A stretch of DNA of 64,000 nucleotides from Hydrogenophaga sp. IBVHS1. GTDB taxonomy: Bacteria; Pseudomonadota; Gammaproteobacteria; Burkholderiales; Burkholderiaceae_C. A model generated the notes under the pieces. That model made no database searches and was not told where the DNA came from. It saw only the letters and a list, made by a program, of their open reading frames with translations. The stretch covers positions 2,984,040 through 3,048,039 of the forward strand of contig NZ_NFUU01000001.1 of NCBI RefSeq assembly GCF_002127265.1. Reading direction: 5' to 3'. The translations under genes and the position numbers were made by a program. Of this stretch, positions 54,506-62,689 are shown in pieces (the stretch's first letter is position 1; each line of letters begins with the position of its first letter).

Positions 54506-55255
54506 ATGATGTGTGCCGTGCGCTCCCTCCCCACTTTCGAAGCAGCCAAGCGGCCGCGAGGCCGCCCACGCAAGACGCCGCAGGAGCGAAATGAAGGCAA
54601 TCGCCGCCAAGATGTCGTCAAGGCCGCGGCCAAACTGTTTCGACGCTACGGCTTCAACGGCACGAGCACGCGCGACATCGCCTGCGCCGTCGGCATGCAT
54701 TCCGGATCACTGTTTTGTCACTTCAAAAGCAAGGATGCGCTATTGCATGAAGTGATTCAGGAAGGCATGCGCAGCGCGATGGCGCGCCAGATGATCGTGC
54801 TACTTGCCGAGCATGACGCTGTGACCACGCTGCGGCAATTGATCCGATCGCATTTCGAAACGATTCTGGGACCAAACAGCGACTTCATGCATGTGGTGCT
54901 CTACGAGTCGCGCTACCTCAATGCTATGCAGCACAAAGTCATCGCGAAGCTGCAAGGTGAATACGAAGCGACATGGACGTCCGTGCTCCAAGAGCTCTCG
55001 TTGACTGGCTGCTTGCAAGTCGAGGTTCCGGTTGCGCGCCATTTGATCTTTGGTGTGCTGAACGGGTCAGCGCAGTGGTTCAAGTCTGAAATGGGAATCT
55101 CGATTGATGACCTGACCGACGCAGTGGTGGCCCTGTGCATACACGTCCCCCCGGCAAAGCCGGACTTGATGTTGAACGCGCCTTTGGGCGTCAGGCGGTG
55201 TATCCGGACGACGCCAACACCGTGGCCGATCTGCCCAGCTAGGCCGAACTCGTGA
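54506..55255 (+). CDS. TetR/AcrR-family regulator
   Basis: About 249 residues from ATG 54506; the exact start is uncertain. A basic arm RPRGRPRKTPQ precedes the helix-turn-helix AAKLFRRYGFNGTSTRDIA, then GMHSGSLFCHFKSKDALL. The C-terminal ligand domain resembles that of the TetR at 35.3-35.9 kb. The final 27 or so residues (after ALCIHVPPAK) are read out of frame across a GDPD pseudogene and are not TetR-like, so the native stop was probably lost. Likely controls the preceding AtuA/ACAD genes. Confidence 0.85.
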   Translation: MMCAVRSLPTFEAAKRPRGRPRKTPQERNEGNRRQDVVKAAAKLFRRYGFNGTSTRDIACAVGMHSGSLFCHFKSKDALLHEVIQEGMRSAMARQMIVLLAEHDAVTTLRQLIRSHFETILGPNSDFMHVVLYESRYLNAMQHKVIAKLQGEYEATWTSVLQELSLTGCLQVEVPVARHLIFGVLNGSAQWFKSEMGISIDDLTDAVVALCIHVPPAKPDLMLNAPLGVRRCIRTTPTPWPICPARPNS

Positions 55256-55584
55256 AGTACAAGAGCCAGGGCATCAACATCATGGCGCCGCCGATCTTCG
55301 CCCTGCTGAGCACCGACACTTCAGAGTGGATCGCGCCCTCGCAGTACGCGCGAAACGCCCGCTCGGCCGGTCTGGACATCATTGCCTGGACCCTGGAGCG
55401 CTCGGGTCTGCTGGCCGATGGCGACAACGGCCTGTATTACCAGACGTTCGATTCGGCCATCAAGACCTAAGGCGACATGATGCGTGTGCTCGACGTGCTC
55501 GTCCGCGAGGCGGGTGTGATTGGCGTTTTCTCGGACTGGCCAGCCACGACTACGTCCTACGCGAACTACTCCAATCAGCGGTAG
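55160..55584 (+). pseudogene. Glycerophosphodiester phosphodiesterase C-terminal remnant
   Basis: One frame reads AVYPDDANTVADLPS, a TAG at 55240-55242, then AELVKYKSQGINIMAPPI, RSAGLDIIAWTLERSG, TFDSAIKT, a TAA at 55468-55470, and [18 protein letters not shown] before TAG 55582. These are the end of a GlpQ-like GDPD, including the SDWPATV-YYAN signature. Two in-frame stops and loss of the catalytic N-terminal half show it is dead. It joins the TetR gene with no spacer. Confidence 0.75.
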
Positions 55585-55860
55585 TCTTCATTGGCGCCCG
55601 GCGTTCTTCTCCATGGCGGAGATACGGCATGACTGTCGGCCGCAACCACCACAACAAGGTGGAGACAAGAAGATCGCGCCATGACACTACCTGAAAGCGA
55701 GTCACAGTCGTAGAGCCGAACAGCGCAGAAGGTGTTCCACTTGACGTCGCTGGGTCGCGCTGATCCTGCCGATCATGTGAATGTCGCGAACGGTTCAGCT
55801 CAGCTGAAGCAGCGAATTTCGCTTGGTCCTGGGGCCTGTTTGTAAAGCCGCACATAAGAA

Positions 55861-55888
55861 TTGACAACCTACCGATAGGTAGTACAAT
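55861..55888 (+). promoter_or_regulatory. Sigma70 promoter containing a CTACC-N4-GGTAG operator
   Basis: TTGACA at 55861-55866, a 16-bp spacer and TACAAT at 55883-55888, 33 bp before the GST start. The spacer holds the perfect inverted repeat CTACC-GATA-GGTAG (55869-55882), placed to block RNA polymerase. The TetR gene that ends this operon is the natural ligand. Upstream, 55585-55860 shows nothing coding. Confidence 0.75.
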
Positions 55889-55921
55889 GACGCGTTACAA
55901 AAATCGTCAATAGAACACTCA

Positions 55922-56542
55922 ATGAAAATCTACGACATCAAAGGCTTTCCAAACCCACTGCGAGTCCGCATCGCTCTGGCAGAAAAGGATGCAACGGACA
56001 AGGTTGAATTCGTCCCAGTGGATGTGATGAGCGGCGAGCACCGCTGCGATGCTTTCAAAGCGAAAAATCCGGATGCTACCGTGCCCCTGCTGGAGCTTGA
56101 CGACGGCACCTGTATCGCCCAGTGCAACGCCATCACTGAATATATCGATGGCGTTTTCGATGGTCCTTCCCTAACCGGCGCAACCCCAAAGGAGCGTGCC
56201 CGCATCACGATGATGAATCTGCGGGCAGAAAACGGTTTGATGAACGCGGTCGGCGCCTATTTCCATCACGCTACTCTCGGCCTTGGTCCGGATCTGGAGA
56301 CCTGGCAATGCGCCGAATGGGGCAACAAGCAGAGGGAAGTTGCTAGCGCTACCATGGCCTATCTGGATAGCGTTCTGTCGGAAAATGAGTTTCTCGCAGG
56401 CGACAACTTCTCTATCGCTGACATCACTGCCTTTGCGGGTCTGGCGTTTGCGGATTTCGCCAAGGTTGAAATCCCCGAGTCCCTGGTCAATCTCCATGCT
56501 TGGCGTGCAAAGGTTGCAGCCCGTCCTTCGATTGCCGGATAA
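55922..56542 (+). CDS. Glutathione S-transferase family protein
   Basis: 206 residues. N-terminal thioredoxin-like domain ([19 protein letters not shown], then [12 protein letters not shown] with the cis-proline and [10 protein letters not shown]) and all-helical C-terminal domain ([20 protein letters not shown]). The N-terminal catalytic position carries PNPLR rather than a clear Ser, Tyr or Cys, so the class is unclear. First gene of a four-gene cassette with its own promoter. Base composition looks a little lower in GC than the catabolic genes, which may indicate transfer. Confidence 0.9.
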   Translation: MKIYDIKGFPNPLRVRIALAEKDATDKVEFVPVDVMSGEHRCDAFKAKNPDATVPLLELDDGTCIAQCNAITEYIDGVFDGPSLTGATPKERARITMMNLRAENGLMNAVGAYFHHATLGLGPDLETWQCAEWGNKQREVASATMAYLDSVLSENEFLAGDNFSIADITAFAGLAFADFAKVEIPESLVNLHAWRAKVAARPSIAG

Positions 56543-56583
56543 TGCGCGATCTCCGGGTTGTAGGGGTCAAAGGAGTGGGTTTC

Positions 56584-57252
56584 ATGGAGATCAACGCAGA
56601 TTTTTCCAAGCGTGTTGTGGTGCATTCGCGCGAGTTGGAATGGCGACCCTCGCCCATGAAGGGGGTAGAGCGGCGCATGCTGGACCGAATTGGGGGCGAA
56701 GTTGCCCGCGCCACGACCATCGTGCGGTATGCGCCGGACAGCAAGTTCTCGGCACATACCCATATGGGGGGCGAGGAGTTCATCGTGCTCGATGGAGTGT
56801 TTCAAGACGAGCACGGTGATTTTCCTGTCGGCACCTATGTGCGCAACCCCCCAACGACGTCCCATACGCCAGGCTCTGACGAGGGATGCACGATCTTTGT
56901 GAAATTATGGCAATTCGACATGGCGGATCGCACACAGTTTCGCAAGGACATGGAAGCCGAACTGGGCACCCCGGTGGATGGCATTGCCAGCGCAATGCTA
57001 TATGAGGACCATCGTGAGACCGTCACTTACAGCAGGCTTGAGGCGGGCGCAACTCTGAAGTCTGAGGTGTCCGGCGGGATAGAGCTGCTGGTGATAAACG
57101 GCGCTCTCACCGTGGAAGGCGAGATACTGGGAAAGCACACTTGGCTGCGCCTGCCCGAAGGCCAAAGCTTGTCCGCGATGGCGACGGGCGATGGCGCGAA
57201 AATCTGGATGAAGACAGGACACCTGCCATTTGCCAAAGCACCCGCTGCTTAG
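56584..57252 (+). CDS. ChrR-like cupin protein
   Basis: 222 residues from ATG 56584, with AGGAG at 56571-56575; an ATG at 56542 overlapping the GST stop is also in frame. The first cupin motif [16 protein letters not shown] supplies the His-x-His and Glu metal ligands, [10 protein letters not shown] the third His. A second, weaker cupin fold follows (about 140-215). It resembles the C-terminal cupin of the anti-sigma factor ChrR but lacks its N-terminal zinc-binding domain, so it is likely a metal-dependent enzyme or sensor for oxidised lipids or peroxides. Confidence 0.85.
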   Translation: MEINADFSKRVVVHSRELEWRPSPMKGVERRMLDRIGGEVARATTIVRYAPDSKFSAHTHMGGEEFIVLDGVFQDEHGDFPVGTYVRNPPTTSHTPGSDEGCTIFVKLWQFDMADRTQFRKDMEAELGTPVDGIASAMLYEDHRETVTYSRLEAGATLKSEVSGGIELLVINGALTVEGEILGKHTWLRLPEGQSLSAMATGDGAKIWMKTGHLPFAKAPAA

Positions 57253-57382
57253 CCATGGCTACGGCAGATTCCCCGGCAGAGCTTACAGCACCACCGCTAC
57301 CGACCCGCGGGTGTCTATCGTGACGACTGTGTGGCCAACAAAGACGAATCGGTTGTCCTTCGCTGGCGAGGTGTCTTGAGCG

Positions 57383-58444
57383 ATGCTGACCGATACCCTG
57401 ATCATCGGTGGTGGCCTGTCCGGGCTGGCCTTGGCTGCAAAGCTTGCTGCACAAGGCCGCGATTTCCTTTTGGTCGAGGCGCGTGACCGCTTGGGCGGTC
57501 GCATCCTGACCGTGCGCGAGGGTGCCGCTCATTTTGATCTGGGTCCCACGTGGTTTTGGCCAGGACAACCCAGGATCGCAGCGCTCACCGAACGCTTAGG
57601 GCTGTCCCGGTTCGATCAGTTCTGTCAGGGCGATGTGATCTTCGAGAATGAGCAGGGCCGTGTTCATCGTGGACGAGGGTATGCCTCAATGCAGGGGGCC
57701 TGGCGGCTGGAGGGGGGGTTGGGCGCCTTGATCGCGGCCCTTGAGAATGAGGTTCCGGCGCAACGACGCCGTGTTTCGACAACGATCCGTATGCTAACCC
57801 GGGCAGCACCGGGGATCATCGCAACGTCTGAGGATGGCGTGAGCATCCAGGCACGGCGGGTGGTTCTGGCCCTGCCCCCGCGCATGGCCGTAAGAATGTC
57901 CTTTACGCCGACGCTGCCAATCGCTGCGTTGACAGAGCTGGAGGGAATCGCAACCTGGATGGCAGGCCATGCCAAGGCCGTGGCTGTCTATGATCGGCCT
58001 TTTTGGCTTGAGGCTGGCCTTTCCGGTGATGCCATGAGTCGTCATGGTCCGGTGGTCGAAATCCATGATGCCAGCCCGGCCTCAGGCGGGCCTTATGCCC
58101 TTTTCGGGTTCATCGGCGTGCCGCCCAGGGCGCGATCCGACCAACAGGCCCTGCGCCGACAGATACAGGCCCAGTTGATCCGTCTGTTCGGACCAGAAGC
58201 CGCCACACCAAGTATTCTGTGTCTCAAGGACTGGGCTTATGACCGCTTGACAGCGACCGAACTGGACGCACAGGCGCCACATGTCAACTCGCAATACGGT
58301 TTGCCCCGCGTTCTCAATGGACTTTGGGATGGCGATTTGATCCTTGCCGGGACCGAGGTGGCGCCTAAATTCGGAGGATACCTTGAGGGGGCGCTGGAAG
58401 CATCGGAGCTGGCGCTGGCAAACCTAGGACACATAGAAAGGTGA
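57383..58444 (+). CDS. FAD-dependent amine oxidase-like flavoprotein
   Basis: 353 residues. N-terminal FAD dinucleotide fold IIGGGLSGLALAAKLAAQG with ARDRLGGRILT; C-terminal GTEVAPKFGGYLEGALE closes the FAD site. The size is smaller than typical monoamine oxidases (about 450). Sits 130 bp downstream of the cupin (that gap shows no gene) and one base before the TetR gene. Reaction unknown; oxidation of an amine or an alkene is possible. Confidence 0.88.
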   Translation: MLTDTLIIGGGLSGLALAAKLAAQGRDFLLVEARDRLGGRILTVREGAAHFDLGPTWFWPGQPRIAALTERLGLSRFDQFCQGDVIFENEQGRVHRGRGYASMQGAWRLEGGLGALIAALENEVPAQRRRVSTTIRMLTRAAPGIIATSEDGVSIQARRVVLALPPRMAVRMSFTPTLPIAALTELEGIATWMAGHAKAVAVYDRPFWLEAGLSGDAMSRHGPVVEIHDASPASGGPYALFGFIGVPPRARSDQQALRRQIQAQLIRLFGPEAATPSILCLKDWAYDRLTATELDAQAPHVNSQYGLPRVLNGLWDGDLILAGTEVAPKFGGYLEGALEASELALANLGHIER

Positions 58445-58445
58445 A

Positions 58446-59018
58446 ATGACAACGAACAGAGACACCAGAGTCGCCCTGATGGATTTTGCTGAACACGCAG
58501 CCCGGTCACGGGGTTTCGACGGCTTCAGCTATGGCGATATGGCAGAGGCGATCGGCATTCGAAAAGCGTCGATCCACCACCATTTTCCGACCAAGGCCAA
58601 TCTTTCCGAAGCATTGATCGAGCGATATCAGACCAACCTGCAGCATCGCCTGGCCGAGATCGAAGCAACCCACGCCACCGCCGGTGCACGCCTCAAGGCC
58701 CTGATTGCCCTGTACCGAGCAGCCCTGGATGATGGCCGCACCGTTTGTCTGTGCGTTGCCTTTTCAACCAGCCGGGAAAGCTTGTCTGAAGTGGTCATCG
58801 CCAAAGTCAGCGCCGTCCGCGCAATGATCCTGCAATGGATCACTGCGACGTTCGAACTCGGCCAAAGGGACGGGTCCATATCGGCAATCCTTGATCCGGC
58901 ATACGAGGCGCCCGCGACCCTGGCCATGCTGGAAGGTGCCCATCTCGCAGCGCGTACTGAAGAGGACCTTGTTGCGTTTGACGTCGCAACCCGACTGCTG
59001 AACGCCCGTTGTCAGTAG
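58446..59018 (+). CDS. TetR-family regulator with two central cysteines
   Basis: 190 residues. HTH region: AARSRGFDGFSYGDMAEAIGI, then RKASIHHHFPTKANL. In the ligand domain GRTVCLCVAFSTS carries a Cys-x-Cys at the position where NemR/AcuR-type regulators have reactive cysteines. Last gene of the GST-cupin-flavoprotein cassette, so it very likely represses the 55861 promoter and responds to electrophiles or oxidants. Its stop is close to the IS stub. Confidence 0.9.
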   Translation: MTTNRDTRVALMDFAEHAARSRGFDGFSYGDMAEAIGIRKASIHHHFPTKANLSEALIERYQTNLQHRLAEIEATHATAGARLKALIALYRAALDDGRTVCLCVAFSTSRESLSEVVIAKVSAVRAMILQWITATFELGQRDGSISAILDPAYEAPATLAMLEGAHLAARTEEDLVAFDVATRLLNARCQ

Positions 59019-59074
59019 CTTTGGTCCAGTTCGTGCGCTTTTATTGGGCTACTCGCCCTCTTCCTTTAATTCTG

Positions 59075-59174
59075 ACGTCTCCCCCGAATTCCGGACTTTT
59101 CAAAACTAGAGGCACGGTTGCTTTCCGGCAAGCCCGAAGGGGCGCAAGGAGAAGCAATGAAGAGGTCGAGATTT
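59075..59174 (+). mobile_element. IS3-family stub: left end and first six codons of OrfA
   Basis: AAGGAG then ATG at 59157 followed by codons for MKRSRF, the typical start of IS3-group OrfA transposases (MKRSRFxxEQI). After those six codons (59174) the sequence changes directly into copA on the other strand. The upstream CCCCCGAATTCCGGAC to GGCACGG part looks like the leader of such an element. The left boundary is approximate. Confidence 0.55.
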
Positions 59175-59888
59175 ATCGCCTACATGGACATGGGCCAACG
59201 GCACGTCTTCCTCCTGCCCGTCGGGCTGGATGCGCCGCGCGGTCTTGGGCGCCAGCCCCAGCAGCGAGCGAATGGCCGCCGAGGTTTGCGCACGCGCCTT
59301 GAGTTCCAGCAGCTGGCCCAGCAAGGTGAGCGAGATGATCACCGCCGCCGCCTCGAAGTACACCGACACGCGCCCCATCGAAACGAACGAATCGGGAAAC
59401 ACCTGGGGCGCCACCGTGGCCACCACGCTGTAGACAAACGCCGAACCCGTGCCCAGGCTGATGAGGATCCACATGTTGGGGCTGCGGTTCAGCACCGACT
59501 GTGCGCCCCGCACAAAAAACGGCCAGCCGGCCCACAGCACGATGGGCACGGTGAGCACGAGTTCGATCCAGCTCTGGGTCGCCATCTCGAACCAGCCGAA
59601 GCTGTGGCCGAACATCGCCAACACGGCCACCACCACCGTGAGCGGCAGGGTCCACCAGAAGCGGCGCTGGAAATCCAGCAGTTCGGGGTTCTCGGCCTCG
59701 TCCAGCGCCGGCATGACCGGCTCCAGCGACATACCGCATTTTGGACAGTTGCCCGGGTGGTCCTGGCGGATCTCCGGGTGCATCGGACAGGTGTAGACCG
59801 TGCCCTCCAGCGGAGATGTCACAGGTAGAGAGGCCGGCGCACCCGGGCCTCCAGCGTGACGGTGTTCGTGATGACGATGTGACTCCAT
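59175..59888 (-). pseudogene. Copper P1B-type ATPase, N-terminal fragment (copA')
   Basis: From ATG 59888 the frame has a His-rich start, a YHS/heavy-metal-binding-like segment TYTCPMHPEIRQDHPGNC-PKCGMSLEP (two Cys pairs), then the first transmembrane helices and the beginning of the actuator domain, ending at HVHVGD. A full CopA would continue for about 500 residues with TGES, CPC and DKTGT; instead it runs into the IS stub and stops at 59106. So no transport is possible. Last member of a - strand copper operon after the CopZ-like chaperone. Confidence 0.85.
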
Positions 59889-59935
59889 GGCATGGCTCCA
59901 ATCTTCAGGCTGGCTTTGCCAAGCCCGTGGTGGGG

Positions 59936-60223
59936 TCAACTGCAGCAGCAACCGCCCTTGGGCGCAGCTGGCGGTGGCGGACTGTCGGTTGCCTGACCCG
60001 ACGGGGCGCCATTTGTGACCACCTCGCTTTCGTAGCGCCTTGCCGCCAATGCAGAAATCAGCTGCGATGGCGCCACGTTCGCCTCAGCTGTGACCCTCAC
60101 ACGGCCAGCTCGCAGATCCACTGCGACGTCTTGCACACCGTCGATTGGAGCCAGGGCCGTCGTGACGCGCTGGACGCAGGCACCGCAGGTCATGCCCTGC
60201 ACATCGAGATCGATGATGTTCAT
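59936..60223 (-). CDS. HMA-domain copper chaperone (CopZ-like)
   Basis: 95 residues from ATG 60223, with AAGGAG seven bases upstream. The single HMA domain has the metal-binding GMTCGACV (Cys-x2-Cys) at about residues 10-17. The C-terminal tail is Pro-rich and ends in GGCCCS, three extra cysteines that are not part of ordinary CopZ and may be a second metal site. It lies between the Met-rich lipoprotein (11 bp upstream) and the broken copA. Confidence 0.88.
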   Translation of the reverse strand: MNIIDLDVQGMTCGACVQRVTTALAPIDGVQDVAVDLRAGRVRVTAEANVAPSQLISALAARRYESEVVTNGAPSGQATDSPPPPAAPKGGCCCS

Positions 60224-60234
60224 CGTGATCTCCT

Positions 60235-60720
60235 TCACTTGCCGGCGGGCGGCATGGTTCCATCCGGCATGCGCTGCATCATCATTTCCATCATGGTCTG
60301 CATCAGGTCCATGCGCATCTCCATCATCTGATGGTGCTTGGACATGTCCATGGGCATGTCCTTCATGCCCGCCATTCCCGGCATGCCCGCCTTGCCGTGC
60401 ATGCTGCCCATCCCCTTCATGTCCTTCATGCCTTTCATCATGGCCATGCCTTCGTGCATGGTTTTCATGTGCTCGGCCATCAAGGCCTGGCGCTCTGCTG
60501 GCGTCTTGGCATTCATCATCTTGTCGCGCATGGCCTGCATGTCTTTCATGTGGTCGTGCATGGCTGACGGCGCCCCAGACGGTGCCACAGCTGCTAGATG
60601 CGCAGCGTGTTGATCTGCATTGGCCGCCGACATGGGACCCGCTGCCGGGGCGTTGGGGTTCGCGCAAGCGGTCAGCAAGACGGCGGTCGAAAGCGTGAGA
60701 AGGGTGTGGATGGTTTTCAT
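60235..60720 (-). CDS. Met/His-rich lipoprotein, probable copper binding
   Basis: 161 residues from ATG 60720. The signal peptide ends in a lipobox LLTAC, so it should be lipidated on the periplasmic side. The mature part has an Ala-rich linker and then dense methionine clusters (such as MKGMKDMKGMGSMHG and MRMDLMQTMMEMMMQRM) with several histidines, typical of periplasmic Cu(I)-binding proteins. Upstream of the CopZ-like gene and truncated copA, so it was part of a copper-tolerance operon. Confidence 0.88.
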   Translation of the reverse strand: MKTIHTLLTLSTAVLLTACANPNAPAAGPMSAANADQHAAHLAAVAPSGAPSAMHDHMKDMQAMRDKMMNAKTPAERQALMAEHMKTMHEGMAMMKGMKDMKGMGSMHGKAGMPGMAGMKDMPMDMSKHHQMMEMRMDLMQTMMEMMMQRMPDGTMPPAGK

Positions 60721-60848
60721 GATGGTGTTCTTGAAGGAATGGGGGAGCCGCCGCAGGCGGCAACAAAGGGGATGCCAGACAGGAGATGGGACGCCATCTG
60801 GGTGACCCAGAGAGCAAGAGCGCTCTTCGCAATGGGCTGCGAAGCGGT

Positions 60849-61262
60849 CTACAAGGTCAAACGATGGGGTCGCGCAGCGATGGGCGAAGCCATGTGCGGG
60901 GGTCTGGTGGCGTGTACCCGCAGCTGAACTGCGGTGGGTGTGGCCATGGTTGGCGCCCCAGTCCGCGAAAGCACGCCCACCCAACCCGAACTGCCGTCGG
61001 CGAGGGGCTGATCGACTTTGGTGATGGCCAGCGGTGCTTCATCACAGAACCTCAAGCATCCCGCATCAACAGGGTCGCTTTGTGCGCGGTGATGGCCTTG
61101 TGCAACCGATTCATGGTGTGGTGACACCGTTGAAGAATCGTGACCGCCGTGGTCAGGCTCGCTCAAGAGGCAGGCATTGGCCACCCCGGCGCCCAATGCA
61201 AACAGCCACACCGCCAGGATGATCCTGGTGGCATGGCGCAGCGAGCGGCGGTGAATGTGCAT
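60849..61262 (-). CDS. Small secreted protein, unrecognised
   Basis: 137 residues. A signal peptide ([17 protein letters not shown]) is clear, then [15 protein letters not shown] and [13 protein letters not shown] with many histidines, and CLRFCDEAP with two cysteines. I do not recognise a family. The 128-bp spacing from the Met-rich lipoprotein on the same strand, and the histidines, suggest a copper-related periplasmic role. The Arg/Pro-rich tail is unusual and may be an artefact of frame drift. Confidence 0.6.
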   Translation of the reverse strand: MHIHRRSLRHATRIILAVWLFALGAGVANACLLSEPDHGGHDSSTVSPHHESVAQGHHRAQSDPVDAGCLRFCDEAPLAITKVDQPLADGSSGWVGVLSRTGAPTMATPTAVQLRVHATRPPHMASPIAARPHRLTL

Positions 61263-61419
61263 CTTGGTCAGACGAACTGTGGAAACAATTCAAGGCTAAA
61301 CATGTGGGCTCAAGCCGTCTTGATGCAAATCAAGAAAGCTGGCCGGAAGACGGTCCCCGACCAATAAAGTGTGCGGCGGCGCAGCACGATGGTCGGTTCG
61401 CCACCGAACAGACTGGAAG

Positions 61420-62470
61420 GCTGGCACTGGCCACACCGGTGCAGTACTGGCTGGACGCGCGCCTCTACCGCGCGGGCTGGAATGCCGTGCGAGCAGGTGC
61501 CGGCAACATGGACCTGTTGGTGGCCCAGGGTACCAGCGCCGGATACGGCCTGAGCGTCTATCTGCTGTTCAAGCACGCGGAGCACGGCACGCCGCACCCG
61601 TACTTCGAAGCCGCAGCGGTGATCGTCACACTGGTTCTGCTGGGCAAATGGCTCAAGTCGCGCGCCAAGCGCCATACCACCGCCGTCATCGCGGCGCTCA
61701 ACACCCTCAAGCCCAAGGTGGCACGCGCACGTATGCCCTATGGCAACGTGGATATTGCGATTTCGCAGGTAAAGATCGGGGGCATCGTGGTGGTGCGCCC
61801 GGGAGAGCGTATTCCGGTCGACGGTGTAGTCACCATCGGCTCCAGCCGGGTGGACGAATCGCTGATCACAGGCGAGAGTCTGCCGGTGGCCAAGCACGCG
61901 GGCGACAAGGTCACCGGCGGCGCCGTCAATGCCCGGGTACTGCTGCGGGTGGAAACCACTGCGGTGGGCGCGGAGTCCACGCTCTCGCGCGCATCGTTCG
62001 TATGGTCGAGTCGGCGCAGGCCGAGAAAGCCCCGCTACAGCGTAGCGTTGACCGCGTGAGTGCCGTCCTTGTTCCGGTGGTGCTGTTGATCGCGTGTCCG
62101 CGTGCCGTGGGCCGTGGACCTTGCGACGCCCACAGGCAGCATGGCCGGCACCGGGGTGGCCGTTCGCCAAGGCATCCTGATCAAGGATGCCGAAACTCTG
62201 GAGGTCGCGCACTATGTCGACACCGTCGCGATCGACAAGACGGGCACGCTCACCGAAGGCAAGTCGACGTTGGTCACGGCGCTGGCAGCGCCCGGTCATG
62301 AAGATAGGCTGCTGTCCTGGAGCGCCGCTATCCAGGCCGGCAGTGAACACCCGCTGGCGCGCGCCGTAATGAACGCCGCCGAAGAAGCTGGTCTAGTGTT
62401 GCTCTCCTCTGCCAAAGTAAACGACATTCCCTGGCGCGGCATGTCGACCGAGGTGCAGGGTCGCGCATAG
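61420..62470 (+). pseudogene. Second copper P1B-type ATPase, decayed middle part
   Basis: Conceptual reading: [20 protein letters not shown] (transmembrane), [15 protein letters not shown], then [19 protein letters not shown] (actuator), a frameshift near 61990, [19 protein letters not shown], then a deletion and frameshift near 62095-62105, [22 protein letters not shown] and [11 protein letters not shown]. The transmembrane CPC motif is lost (VPW), and the protein stops right after the start of the nucleotide-binding domain. N-terminal metal domains are absent too. 62471-62689 shows nothing. Confidence 0.85.
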
Positions 62471-62689
62471 GCGCAGCATGCTGGATAGATAACCAGAAAA
62501 CGCACACCAGGGCCGTGACCTTACCGTGCCGACCAAGAGGTCATACGGCAAATTCCTTGGTTCGGACGGGCCAAGCCCGGAAGCACGAGCGGTGGCCGAA
62601 ACGCTCATTCCAAAACCAACCGCTTGAAAAAACGTCTTTGACTGCGGAAATTTGTCTGCCAACGTCCGCATCCACGGAAAAACATCTAC

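Noticed and set aside
55252..55470. 72-codon + strand frame as a separate small gene
   Set aside because: It is the piece of the GDPD pseudogene between two in-frame stops, with no ribosome site of its own.
60331..60613. Met/His-rich small frames on the + strand
   Set aside because: They are complements of the Met-rich lipoprotein (ATG and CAT are reverse complements), so they look metal-binding by chance.
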